From Papio anubis (taxonomy: Eukaryota > Chordata > Mammalia > Primates > Cercopithecidae), in contig NW_022166925.1 in the NCBI RefSeq assembly GCF_008728515.1, positions 288,416-352,415 of the forward strand: a stretch of 64,000 bases of DNA. The letters run 5' to 3'. Positions 26,403-38,150 of this stretch are shown here, piece by piece. Under the pieces are notes generated by a model. The model was not told the DNA's origin. It made no database searches and worked only from the letters and a program-made list of their open reading frames with translations. The translations under genes were made by a program, and so were the position numbers. Position 1 is the first letter of the stretch; every line of letters starts with the position of its first letter.

Positions 26403-27312
26403 TGACTAAAACCCAGGAAGATTCATTCCAAGAAACTGCTCTCAGATATGTGCATTCACTTCACAGAGTTAAAGCGTACTCCACATTGCCCAATTTGCAA
26501 ACTCAGTCTTTGAGGAATATGCGAAGGGATATTAAGTGGTGCCCCAGAGGCCTGTGGTGAGCAAGGAAATGTCTTCCCATGATAACTGGAGAGAAGCTTT
26601 CTGAGCAACTTCTTTGTGATGTGTGTATTCATCTCATAGAGTTAAACCATTCCTTGGGTTGAGCAGTTTGAAATCCCTTTTTCTGTGGTATCTCAGGAAG
26701 GACATTTGGGATCATTCTTTGGAATATGCAGAAAGAAATATCCTCAGATGAAAACCAGAAGGAAGCTTTCTGTGAAGTGGCTGTGTTGTGTGAATTTCTC
26801 TCACTCAGTTAAACTTCCCTTTTCATTGAAGAATTGTCTAACACTGTTTATCTTTAGCGTGCGAAGGGATATTCAGAAGCACTTTGAGTCTTACAGTGAC
26901 AAAGGAAATGTGTTCAGATAGCAAATGGAGAGAAGCTTTCTGAGGAATCGCTTTGTGACATGTGCATTTCACTCACAGAATTATACTTTCCTTCTCATAG
27001 AGGATTGGGGAATGCCTTTTGGAGGAAAAGCTACCAAGGGACATTCGGGACTATAGGGACAGCTATGGTGAAAAAGGAAATATCCTGAGACAAAAACTGA
27101 AAAGAAGATTTCTGTGAAACTGCTTTGTGATAGATACGTTTATTCATCTCACATAGATAAAACTTTCCTTATATTATGAAGTTTGGAAACTCCGTCATAG
27201 ACGGATCCACGAAGGAGTGTTTGGGAGCATACTCAGGCCTACAGTGAAAAAGGAGATATCTTCAGATTAAAAGTGGATAGAAGCTTTCTGAGAAACTGCT
27301 TTGTGATGTGTA
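26394..27312 (+). repeat. Alpha-satellite, short flavour 1 block right of the Alu
   Basis: This block has m2, m3, m4, m5 and m6 of flavour 1. Shared variants with the units near 7490-7960 and 46690-47160 include m2 'ttaaagcgtactc', m3 'tatctcaggaaggacattt' and m4 'tcattgaagaattgtctaac'. It passes into flavour 2 through an intermediate m1-m2 near 27313. Confidence 0.88.
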
Positions 27313-30300
27313 CATTCCACTCAGGGAGTTATACCTCTTGTCTCATAACGCAGTGTTTGAACTCTGTTCCTATAAAACCAAAAAAGTAATATTTCAGAGT
27401 GCCTGGAAAACTATGGTGACAAGTGAACTATCCTGAAAAAATACCCAGAAAGAAGTGTTCCAAGAAACTGCTCTCTGACGTGTGCCTTCACTTCAGAGAG
27501 TTAAAGCTTACTCTACATTTCGTAGTTTGAAAAGTCAGTCTTTGAAGATTCTGCGATGGAATATTAAGTGGCAACCGGGTACTGTGACGAGTAAGGAAAT
27601 ATCTTCCGTTGAAAACTGGAGGGATGCTTTCTGAGCAACTGCTTTGTGATGTGTGGATTCATCTCACAGAGTTACATCATTCTTTGGATTGAGCAGTTTG
27701 AAATCACTCTTTCGTGGAACCTGAGAAAGGACATTTGGGAACGCTCTTAAGAATGTGCTGAAAAGGAAATACCCTCCGATAAAAACCAGAAAAATCTTTC
27801 TGTGAAAGAGCTCCATGTCATGTGAATGCCACTCACACAGTTAAGCTTCCATTTTCATTGAGCAGTATTCTAACACTGTTTTAGGTTAGTCAGCTAAGGG
27901 ATACTTGGGAGCACTTTGAGGCTTATGGTGAAAATGGAAACATCTTCAGAGAGATCCTGGAGAGAAGTTTTCCGAGGAGCTGCTTTGTGATGTTTGCACT
28001 CCACTCAAAGAGTTATACATTTCTTCTCATAGAGGACTGGGGATCTCGTTTGGAGAAAATGCTACCAGGGGACATTCGGGAGTGTATGGACAGCTATGGT
28101 GAAAAAGGAAATATCCTGAGACAAAAACTGGAAAAAGCTTTCTGTGAAACTCCTTTGTGATAGATATGTCTGTTAATCTCACATAGATAAAACTTTCTTT
28201 CTATTTCGCACTTTTGAAACTACGTCATGGAAGGATCCACGAAGGGATATTCGGGAGCACATTCGGGCCTTTGGGGAAATAGGAGATATCTTCAGATAAA
28301 AACTGGAGAGAAGCTTTCTGAGAAACTACTTTGTGATGTGTGCATTCCACTCAGGGAGCTATACCGTTTTTTTCATAAGGCAGTGTTTGAACACTGTTCC
28401 GGTAAAACTGAAAAAGTGATATTTTGCAGCGCATTGAAGACTATGGCGAAAAGTGACATATCTTGAAATAAAACCCTGAAACAAGGGTTCCAAGAAACCG
28501 ATCCCTGACGTGTGCATTCATTTCAGAGTGTTAAAGCTTACACTACGTTGCAAAGTTTGGAAACTCTGTCTTTGAGGAATCTGTGAAGGGATATTAAGTG
28601 GCGCCCAGAGGCTTCTCGTGAGAAAGGAAACGTCTTCCGATGAAAACTGGAGAGAAGCTTTCAGAGAAACTGCTTTGTGATGTTTGTATTCTTCTCATAG
28701 AGTTAAATCATTCTTTGGATAGAGCAGTTTGAAATCACTGTTTCTGTGGAACCTGAGAAAGAACATTTGGGAACGCTCTTAGGAATATAAAGAAAAAGAA
28801 ATACCATCCGATAGAAACCAGAAGGAAAATTTCTGTGAAAATGCTCTAGGTCACGTGAATTTCACTTGCACATTTAAGCTTCTGTTTTCATTGAGCAGCA
28901 TTTTAACACTGTTTTAGGTTAGCTAAGGTATACTTGTCAGTAGTTTGGGACTTATGGTGAAGAAGGAAATGCCTTCAGATAGATACTGGAGAGAATATTT
29001 CCAAGGACCTGCTTTGTGACGTGTGCATTCCACTCACAGAGTTATTCCTTTCTTCTCATAGACGATTGAGGAATCCCATTTGGAGAAAATTCTACTAGGG
29101 GGCATTCGGGTGTATATGGACGGCTATGGTGAGAAAGTAAGTATCCTCAGACAAAATCTGGAAAGAAGCTTTCTGTGATACTGCTTTGTGTTTGATATGT
29201 TTATTCATCTCACATAGATATAACTTTCTTTTTATTACGCAGTTTTGAACTGCATCATGGACGGGTTCATGAAAGAATATTCGGGAGCACATTCAGGCCT
29301 ATGGGGAAATACGAGATAATTTCAGATAAAAACTGGAGAGAAGCATTCTGAAAAACTCCTTTGTGATGTGTGTATTCCACTCAGGGAGTTATACTTCTTT
29401 TCTCATAAGGCAGTGTTTGAACACTGTTCCTGTAAAACTGAAAAAGTGAGATTTTGCAGCTCATTGAACTCTATGGTGAAAAGTGAAATATCCTGAAATA
29501 AAACCCAGAAAGAAGTGTTCCAAGAAACTGCTCTCTGACGTGTTCATTCATTTCAGAGAGTTAAAGCTTACACTACGTTGCCCAGTTTGGAAACTCTGTA
29601 TTTTAGGAATCTGTGAAGGGATATTAAGTTTTCCATGGAGGTTTGTGGTGAGATAGGAAACGTCTTCTGATGAAAACTGGAGAGAAGCTTCCGGAGCCAC
29701 TACTTTGTGATGTGTGTATTCATCTCATAGAGTTAAATCATTCTTTGGATAGAGCAGTTTGAAATCACTGTTTCTGTGGAACCTGAGAAAGGACATTTTG
29801 GAACGCTCTTAAGAATATGTTGAAAAAGAAATACCCTCCAATAACAACCAGAAGGAAACTTTCTGTGAAACTGCTCTAAGTCATGGGAATTACACTTGCA
29901 CAATTAACCTTCTGTTTACATTAAGCAGTATTCTAACACTGTTTTAGGTTTCTCAGCTGAGGGATACTCGGGAGTGCTTTGAGGTTTCCGTGAAAACGGA
30001 AATATCTTCAGATAGATACTGGAGGGAAGATTTCCGAGGAGCTGCTTTGTGACGTATGCATTCTACTCACAGAGTTATACTTTTCTTCTTATAGAGGATT
30101 GGGGAATCCTGTCTGCAGAAAAAGCTACCAGGGGACATTCGGGAGTATATGGATGGCTATGCTGGAAAAGTTAATCTCCTCAGACAAAAACTGGAAAGAA
30201 GCTTTCCGTGAAACTGCTTTGTGATAGATATGTCTATTCATTTCTAAGAGATAAAACTTTCTATAACGCAGTTTTGAAACTGCGTCATGGACGAATTCGC

Positions 30301-30384
30301 GAAGAGACATTTGGGAGCACATTCAGGACTGTGGGAAAATAGGACATAACTTCAGATAAAAACTGGAGAGAAGGTTTCAGAGAA
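27313..30384 (+). repeat. Alpha-satellite, flavour 2 block
   Basis: m1 anchors are at 27313, 28343 and 29373, exactly 1,030 bp apart. The first m1-m2 is intermediate in sequence, and flavour 2 is clear from m3-m4 near 27680 onward. The block ends with an in-register switch from m6 to a flavour 1 m3 near 30361-30400, skipping m1 and m2. Confidence 0.9.
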
Positions 30385-31985
30385 ACTGCTTTGTGATGTG
30401 TGTATTGGACTCAAAGAGTTAAACTACTGTTTGGATTGAGCAGTTTGAAATCACTGTTTGTGTGTAATCTGAGGAAGGACATTTGGGAATGCTCCTTGGA
30501 ATATGGAGATAGAAATATCCTCAGGGAAATCCAGAAAGGTGCTTTCTGTGAAACTGCTCTGTGTCTTTTTAATTCCTCTCGCTCAGTTTTAACTCTGTTT
30601 TCATTGAGCAGTTTTCTGACCCTGTTTATGTTTAGCGTGTGAAGGGATATTCGGGACCACTTTGAGGGTTAGGTTGAAAAAGGAAATATGTTCAGACCGA
30701 AAATGGAGAGAAGCTTTCCGAGGAACTGCTTTGTGACATGTGTATTCCACTCACAGTGTTATACTTCTCTTCTCATACAGCATAACTGAAGACCTTTTGG
30801 AGAAAAAGGTACCAAGGGATACTTGGTAGCATATTGACGCAGATGGAGAAAGGAGAAATAGCCTCAGACAAAAACTGGAAAGAAGCTTTCTGTGAAACTG
30901 CTCTGTGCTATTTGTATTCACCTCACATAGATAAAGCTTTCTTTACATTACGCTGCTTGGAAACTCTGTCATGGATGGATCCGCGAAGGGACATTCAGGA
31001 GCACAGTCAGGACTATGGTGAAAGAAGAAATATCTAAAGTAAAAAGTGGAAAGAAGATTTCTGTGGATCTGCTTTTTGCAATGTCTATTCATTTCACATA
31101 GATAAAGCTTTCTTTAACTTATGCAGCTTGGAAACATTGTCATGGATGAATCGATGAAGGGACCTTCGGGAGCACATTCAGGACTATGGGGAAAGTCGAA
31201 ATATCTTCTGACAAAAACCGGAGAGAAGCTTTCTGAGAAACTGCTTTGTTATGTGTGCATTCCACTCAGGGAGTTATACCTCTTTTCTCATAAGGCAATG
31301 TTTGGACACTGTTCCTGTAAAACCAAAAAAGTGATATTTCGGAGCGCATTGAGGATTATGGCGATAAGTGAAATATCCTCAAATAAAACCCAGAAGGAAG
31401 CCTTCCAAGAAACTGCTCTCTGATATGTGTTTTCATATGACAGAGATAAAACTTTCTCTACATTGCCCAATTTGTAAACTGCATCTTTGAGGAATCTGCA
31501 AAGGGATGTTAAGTGGCGCCCAGAGGCCTGTGGTGAGCAAGGAAATGTCTTCCCTTGAAAACTGGAGAGAAGCTTTCTGAACAACTGCTTTGTGATGTGT
31601 GTATTCATCTTGTAGAGCTAAATCATTCTTTCGATTGAGCAGTTTGAAATCACTGTTTCTGTTGAACCTGAGAAAGCAAAAATGGGAACGCTCTTTAGAA
31701 TATGCTGAAAAACAAATACCTTCAGATAAAAACCAGAAGCAAGTTTCCTGTGAAACTGCTCTGTGTCGTGTGAATTCCACTCGCCCAGTTAAGCTTCACT
31801 TTTCATTGAGCAGTTTCCTAACACTGTTTATGTTTAGTGTGCGTAGTGATATTCGGGAACACTTTGAGGCTTACAGTGGAAAATGAAATATGTTCTGATA
31901 GAAACTGGAGTAAAGATTTCCGAAGTGCTGCTTTGTGACGTGTGCATTCCACTCACAGTGTTATACCTCTTCTCGAACAGCATCT

Positions 31986-32004
31986 AGGAAACCCTTTCTG
32001 TGAA
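31986..32004. other. Shortened m5 (shared ~90-bp deletion), copy 2
   Basis: 'aggaaaccctttctgtgaaa' shows the same m5 truncation as at 3550 and 55169. Confidence 0.85.
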
Positions 32005-32117
32005 ACTGTTCTTATATATGTGTATTCATCTCACATAGATAAATCTTTCTCTACATTTCGCAGCTGGGAAACCCTGTCATGGATGGTTCCATGAAGGGAT
32101 ATTCGGGATCACATTCT

Positions 32118-32137
32118 GGCCTATGGTGAAAAAGGAA
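32118..32137 (-). promoter_or_regulatory. pJ-alpha-type motif
   Basis: Exact match to the consensus, in m6 left of the inversion. Confidence 0.55.
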
Positions 32138-32973
32138 ATATCATCAGATAAAAACTGGAGAGAAACTTTCTGAGAAAGTGCTTGGTGATGTGTGCATTCC
32201 ACTCAGGGATTTATACCTTTCTTCTCATACGGCACTGTATGAACACTCTTTCTGTAAAAGTAAAAAAGTGATGTTCGGAGCATGTTGAAGACTATGGCAA
32301 AAAGTGAAATATCGTCCAATAAAACCCAGAAAGAAACATTCCAAGAAACTACTCTCTGACATGTCCATTCATTTCACAGAGTTAAAGCTTACTCTACATT
32401 TCCCATTTTGGAAAATCTATCTTTGAGGATTCTGTGAAGGGATGTTTAGTGGCAACAGGAAGACTGTGACGAGCAAGGAATTGTCTTCCATTGAAAATTG
32501 AAGAGAAGCTTTCTGAGCAACACTTTTGTGATGTTTGTATTCATCTCATGGAGTTAAACCATTCTTTTGATTGAGCAGTTTGAAATCACACTTCCTGTGG
32601 AATAGAGAAAGGACATTTGGGAACGCTCTTTAGAATATCCTGAAAAAGAAATAACCTCAGATAGAAACCAGAAGGAAGCTTTCTGTAAAACTGCTCTGTG
32701 TCATATGAATTCCACTCGCACAGTTAAGCTTCTGTTTTCATTCAGAAGTATTATAACACTGTTTTTGTTTAGTCTGCAAGGGGATATTCCGGAGCGCTTT
32801 AAGGCTTAAGGTGAAAAAGGAAATATCTTCAGATAGAAACTGGAGAGAAGCTTTCCGAGGAGCTTCTTTGTGACGTGTGTGTTCCACTCACAGAACTGTA
32901 CCTTTCTTCTCATAGAGGATTTGGGAATCCCTTTTGGAGAAAAGGATACCAAGGGATATTCGGGAGTATATTT

Positions 32974-32986
32974 ATAGTCTTCAATT
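32974..32986. repeat. Inversion breakpoint, left copy of 13-bp inverted sequence
   Basis: 'atagtcttcaatt' is the exact reverse complement of 'aattgaagactat' at 37396-37408. Both derive from the same point inside m1. Confidence 0.85.
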
Positions 32987-35355
32987 CACTCCGAAATATC
33001 ACATTTTCAGTTTTACAGGAAACGAGTTCAAACACTGTATTATGAGAAAAGAAGTATAACTCCCTGAGTGGAATGTCCACTTCACAAAGCAGTTTCTCAC
33101 AAAGTTTCTCTCCAGTTTGTATCTGAGATATTTCCATTTTCAAAATCGTCTTGAATGTGCTCCCGAATGTCCCTTTGCAGATCCTTCCATGACAGAGTTT
33201 CCAAGCTGTGTAATGTAAAGAAAGCTTTATCTATGTGAGATGAATAAAAATTACAAAAAACAGATTCACAGAAAGCTTCTTTCCAGTTTTTCTCTGAGGA
33301 TATTTCCTTTTTCATCATAGCCGTCCATATACACCCAAATGTCCCTTGGTATCTTTTTCTCCAAAAGACATTCCCCAATCCTTTATAAAAAGAGAGGCAT
33401 AACACTGTGAGTAAAATGCACTGGTCACAAAACAGTTCCTCGGAAAGCCTCCCTCCAGTTTCTCTCTGAACATATTTCCTTTTTCACTGTAAGCCTCAAA
33501 GTACTCCCGAATATTCCTTCACATGCTAAACATAAAGTGTATTAGAAAAGTGCTCCACGAAAAGAGAAGATTAACTGAGTGAGTGGAATTCACACAACAC
33601 ATAGCAGTTTCACAGAAAGATTTCTTCTGGTTTTTATATGAGGATATTTCTTTCTCCATATTCTAAAGAGCATTCCCAAATGTCCTTCCTCACATTCCAC
33701 AGAAACAGTTATTTCAAACTGCTCCTTCCAAAGGGTGATTTAACTCTATGAGATGAATACACCCATCACAAAGCAGTTGCTCAGAAAGATTCTTTCCAGT
33801 TTTCGAAGGAAGACATTTCCTGGCTCAACACAGTCCTCCGGGTGCCACTTAATGCAACTTCACGGATTCCTCAAAGAGAGACTTTCCAAACTCGGCAATG
33901 TAGAGTAAGCTTTAACTCTGTGAGGTGAATATATATCTCAGAGAACAGTTTCTTGGAAGGCTTATTTCTGGGTTTTATTTGAGGACAGATCACTTTTCCC
34001 CATAGTCTTCAATGCACTTCAAAATATAACATTTTTGGTTTAACAGGAACAGTGTTCAAACACTGCCTTATGAGAAAAGAGGTCTAACTCCCTGAGTGGA
34101 ATGCACACATCAGAAAGCAGTTTCACATAAAACTTGTCTCCGGGTTTATCAGAAGATCTTTCCTTTTCACCATAGGCCTGAATGTGCTCCCGAATGTCCC
34201 TTTGTGATTCCGTCCATGACAGAGTTTCCAAGCTGCATAATGTAAAGAAAGCTTTATCTATGTGAGATGAATAAGCATAGCATAAAGCAGAATCACAGAA
34301 AGCTTCTTTCCAGTTTTTATCTGAACATATTTCCTTTTTCACCATAGTCCAGAATTTTCTCCTGAATATCCCACCACAGATCCGCCCATGACAGATTTTG
34401 CAAGCTGCATAATGTAAAGAAAGCTTTATCTATGTGAGATGAATACACATAGCACAGAGTAGTTTCACAGCAAGCTTCTTTCCAGCTTTTCCTTGAGGCT
34501 ATTTCCCTTTTCACCATATTCATCAATATGCTCCCAATATCCCTTGTTACGTTTTTGTCCAAAAGGGTTTCCCTGATGCTGTATGATAAGAGAGGTGTAA
34601 CATTGTGAGTGGAAATCACACGTCACTAAGCAGTTCCTCGGAAAGCTTCTCTCCAGTTTCTATCTGAACATATTTCCTTTTTCACGGTAAGCCTCAAATC
34701 CCTCTCGAATACCCCTTCGCACGCTACACATAAACCATGTTTGAAAACTGCTCACTGAAAAGAGAAGCTTAATTGAGTGAGAGGAATTCACAAGGCACAG
34801 AGCATTTTCACAGAAAGCTTTCTTCTGGTTTTTACCTGAGGATATTTCTTTCTCCAGATTCTAAAGAGCATTCCCAATGTCCTTCCTCAGATTCCACAGA
34901 AGCAGTGATTTCAAAGGCTTTATCCAAAGAATGGTTCATCTGTAGGAGATGGATACACACATCACAAAGCAGTTGCTCAGAAAGCTTCTCTCCCATTTCC
35001 ATCGTAAGACAATTCCTTACTCACCACAAGCCTGGGCCGCCACTATATATTCCTTAGCAGATTCCTCAAAGACAGAATTTCCAAGCTGGGCAACGTAGAG
35101 TAATCTTTAACTCTGTGAAATGAATGCACATATCAAAGAGCAGTTTCTTGGAATGCTTCTTCCTGGGTTTTACTTGAGGATATTTCACTTTTCGCCACAG
35201 TCTTCAATGATCTCTGAAATATCACTTTTTCGGTTTTATAGGAATGATATTCAAACACTGCCTTATGAGAAAAGAGGTATAACTCCCTGAGTGGAATGCA
35301 CACTTCACACAGCAATTTCTAAGAAAGCTTCTCCCAATTTTTTGTCTGAAGATAT

Positions 35356-35375
35356 TTCCTTTTTCACCATAGGCC
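35356..35375 (+). promoter_or_regulatory. pJ-alpha-type motif in the inverted segment
   Basis: Exact match on the plus strand, as expected since the satellite is reversed here. Confidence 0.55.
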
Positions 35376-36158
35376 TGAATGTGCTCCCGAATGTCCCTTT
35401 GCTGATTCTTCCATGATGGAGTTTCCAAACTGCGTAACACAAAGAAAGTTTTATCTATGTGAGATGCATAAACATATCACAAAACAGTTTCACACAAAGT
35501 TTCTTTCCAGTTTTTCTCTGAGGATATTTCCTTTTTCACCATAGCCGTCCATATACTCCCGAACGTCCCTTGGTGGCTTTTTCTCCAGAAGAGGTTCACC
35601 AATCCTCTAAGTGAAGAAATGTATATCTCTGTGAGTGGAATGCACATGTCAAAAAGCAGCTCCTCGGAAAGCTTCTTCCCTGTTTCTGTCTGAAGATATT
35701 TCCGTTTTCACCATAAGCCTCAAAGTGCTAATGAATATCACTTCGCAGACTAAACAAAAACAGTGTAGAATACTGCTCAATAAAAAGAGAAGTGGAACTG
35801 TCTGAATGGAATTCACAAAACCAAGAGCAGTTTTAGAGAAAGCTTCCTTCTCGTTTTTATCTGAGGGTATTTCTTTTTCACCATATGCTAAAGACTGTTC
35901 CCAAATGGCCTTTCTCAAGTTCCAAAGAAACAGTGATTTCAAACTGCTCAATCCAAAGAATGATTTAACTCTATGAGATGAATGCACACATCACAAAGCA
36001 GTTGCTCAGAAAGCTTCTCTCCAGTTTTCAATGGAAGACATTTCCTTGCTCATCACAGGCCTCCAGGCGACACTTAATATCCATTTGCAGATTCCTCAGA
36101 AACAGGGTTTCCACACTGGGCAATGTAGAGTAAGATTTCACTCTATGAAATGAATGCA

Positions 36159-36160
<2 letters not shown>

Positions 36161-36192
<32 letters not shown>
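36161..36192 (-). repeat. 32-nt T run (A run on the satellite's sense strand) replacing part of m2
   Basis: In sense orientation, m2 reads 'aataaaacccaga', then 32 A, then 'tgtgcattcatttc'. About 30-35 bp normally found there ('aagaagcgttccaagaaact' and a few more bases) are missing. No transposon body accompanies the run. It could be the tail of an extremely 5'-truncated retroinsertion or an expanded A run that replaced target. Confidence 0.85.
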
Positions 36193-37391
36193 CTGGGTTT
36201 TATTTGAGAATAGTTCAATTTTCGCCGTAGTCTTCAATGCGCTCTGAAATATCACTTTTTCAGTTTTACAGGAACCATGTTCAAACACTGCCTTATGAAA
36301 AAAGAGGTATAACTCCCTCAGTGCAATGTACACATCACAAAGCAGTTTCTGAGAATGCTTCTCTCCACTTTTTATCTGAAGATATTTCCATTTTCACCAT
36401 AGTCCTGAATGTGCTCCCCAATGTCCCTTCATGGATCCGTCCAAGACAGAGTTTCCAAGCTGTGTAATGTACACAAAGCTTTTTCTATGTGATGTGAATA
36501 CAGATATCACAGAGCAGTTCCATAGAAGCTTCTTTCCAGTTTTTTTCTGAGACTCCTTTCCTTTCCACCGTAGGTGTCAATATGCTCCTGGATAACACTT
36601 GGTATCTTATTTTCCAAAAGGGTTTCCCCGTTGCTGTATGAGAAGAGACGGACAATACTGTGAGTGAAATGCACACGTCACAGAGCAGTTCCTTGAAAAG
36701 CTTCTTTCTAGTTTCCATCTGTACATATTTCCTTTCTTACTGTAAGACTCAAAACACTTCCGAATATCCCTTCGCACACTAAACATAGACAGGGTTAGAA
36801 AACTCTTCAATGAAATGGGAAGCTTAACTGAGTGAGAGGAATTTACATAATACATAGCAGTTTCACAGAAAGCTTCCTTCTGATTTTCATCAGAGGATAT
36901 TTATTTCTGCATATTCCAAAGAATGGTCCCAAATGTCCTTCCTGAGATACCACAGAAACAGTGATTTCAAACTACTCAATACAAGCAATGGTTTTACACT
37001 ATGAAATGAATACACACATCACAAAGCAGTAGCTCAGAATGCTTCTCTCCAGTTTTCATGGGAAGACATTTCCTTGCTCACCACAGGCCTCCGGGGCACC
37101 ACTTAATATCCCTTCGCATATTCCTCAAAGACAGAGTTTGCAAAATGGGCGATGTAGAGTACGCTTTAATTCTGTGAAGTGAATGCACATATCAGAGAGC
37201 AGTTTCTTGGAACTCTTCTTTCTGGGTTCTACTTGAGGATAGTTCACTTTTCGACATAGTCTTCAATGCACTCCAAAATATCAGTTTTTCGGTTTTACAG
37301 GACCAGTGTTTAAACACTGCCTTATGAGAAAAGAGGTATGACTCCCTGAGTGGAATGCACACATCACAAAGCAGTTTCTCAGAAAGCTTCT

Positions 37392-38150
37392 GAGAAATTG
37401 AAGACTATGCTGAAAATTGAACTATCCTCAAATAAAACCCAGAAAGAAGCGTTCCAAGAAGCAGCTCTCTGATGTGCGCATTCATTTCACAGAATTAAAG
37501 CTTACTCTACATTGCCCAGTTTGGAAAGTCTGTCTTTGAGGAATCTGCAAAGAGCTATTAAGTGGCGCCCGGGGGCCTGTGGTGAGCAAGGAAATCTCTT
37601 CCGTTGAAAACAGGAGAGAAGTTTTCTGAGCCACTCTTTTGTGATGTGTGTATTCATCTCATAGAGTTAAATCATTCTTTGGATTGAGCACTTTGAAATC
37701 TCTGTTTCTGAGGAATCTGAGAAAGAACATTTGGAAACTCTCTTTAGAATATGCTGAAAAAGAAATACCCTCAGACAGAAACCAGAAGGAAGCTTTCTGT
37801 GAAACTGCTCTCTGTCATGTGAATTCTGCTTGCTCAGTTAAGCTTCTCTTTTCATTGAGGAGTATTCTAACACGTTTTTTGTTTAGTGTGTGAAGGGATA
37901 TTCGGGAACACTTTGAGGCTTATGGTGAAAAAGAAAATACTTTCAGATGGAAACTGTAGAGAAGCTTTCTGAGGAAATGCTTTGTAACATATGTGTTTCA
38001 CTCACAGAGTTATACTTTTCTTCGTTTACAGAATTGGGGAATCTCTTTTGGAGAAAAAGCTACCAAGGGACATTCAGGAGTATATGGACGACTATGGTGA
38101 AACTTGGAAATATTCACAGACAAATCCTGGAAAGAAGCTTTCTGTGAAAC
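37392..38150 (+). repeat. Alpha-satellite, m1-m2 remnant plus transitional module (copy 2)
   Basis: After the inversion comes the end of an m1 and a full m2 matching 8331-8540. Next come m3 with 'gattgagcactttgaaatct', m4 with 'gaattctgcttgctcagtt', and m5 with 'cagaattggggaatctc'. These variants define the transitional module also seen at 13.1-14.0 and 58.7-59.8 kb. Confidence 0.9.
37396..37408. repeat. Inversion breakpoint, right copy of 13-bp inverted sequence
   Basis: 'aattgaagactat' is followed by 'gctgaaaattg', the same continuation as at 8331-8352. The inverted segment ends at 37391 in m6/m1 spacer sequence ('cagaaagcttct'). Confidence 0.85.

Larger units (their letters stand above)
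30385..32973 (+). repeat. Alpha-satellite, flavour 1 block left of the inversion
   Basis: The block starts in m3 and has two m6 copies (near 30920 and 31090), with m1 anchors at 31258 and 32195. A shortened m5 near 31995 shares its deletion with 3550 and 55169. Positions 32090-32971 resemble 40870-41764 closely. The block stops inside m5 at 'cgggagtatat', where orientation reverses. Confidence 0.9.
32974..37391 (-). repeat. Inverted alpha-satellite segment, ~4.4 kb
   Basis: All monomers here read on the minus strand: the m1 core appears as 'ggaatg' following 'ctccctgag' near 33070, 34098, 35293 and 37352, and slightly altered near 36323. Read in reverse complement, the segment matches first 46490-47690, then 51190-53650 (including the block resembling 1-1000), then 1020-1390 and 7900-8330. 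It is therefore ordinary flavour 1 array in reversed order. Homologous sequence continues without a break from its low-coordinate end to 37409 onward, as at 8331-8360, which shows a true inversion in place. Confidence 0.92.
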
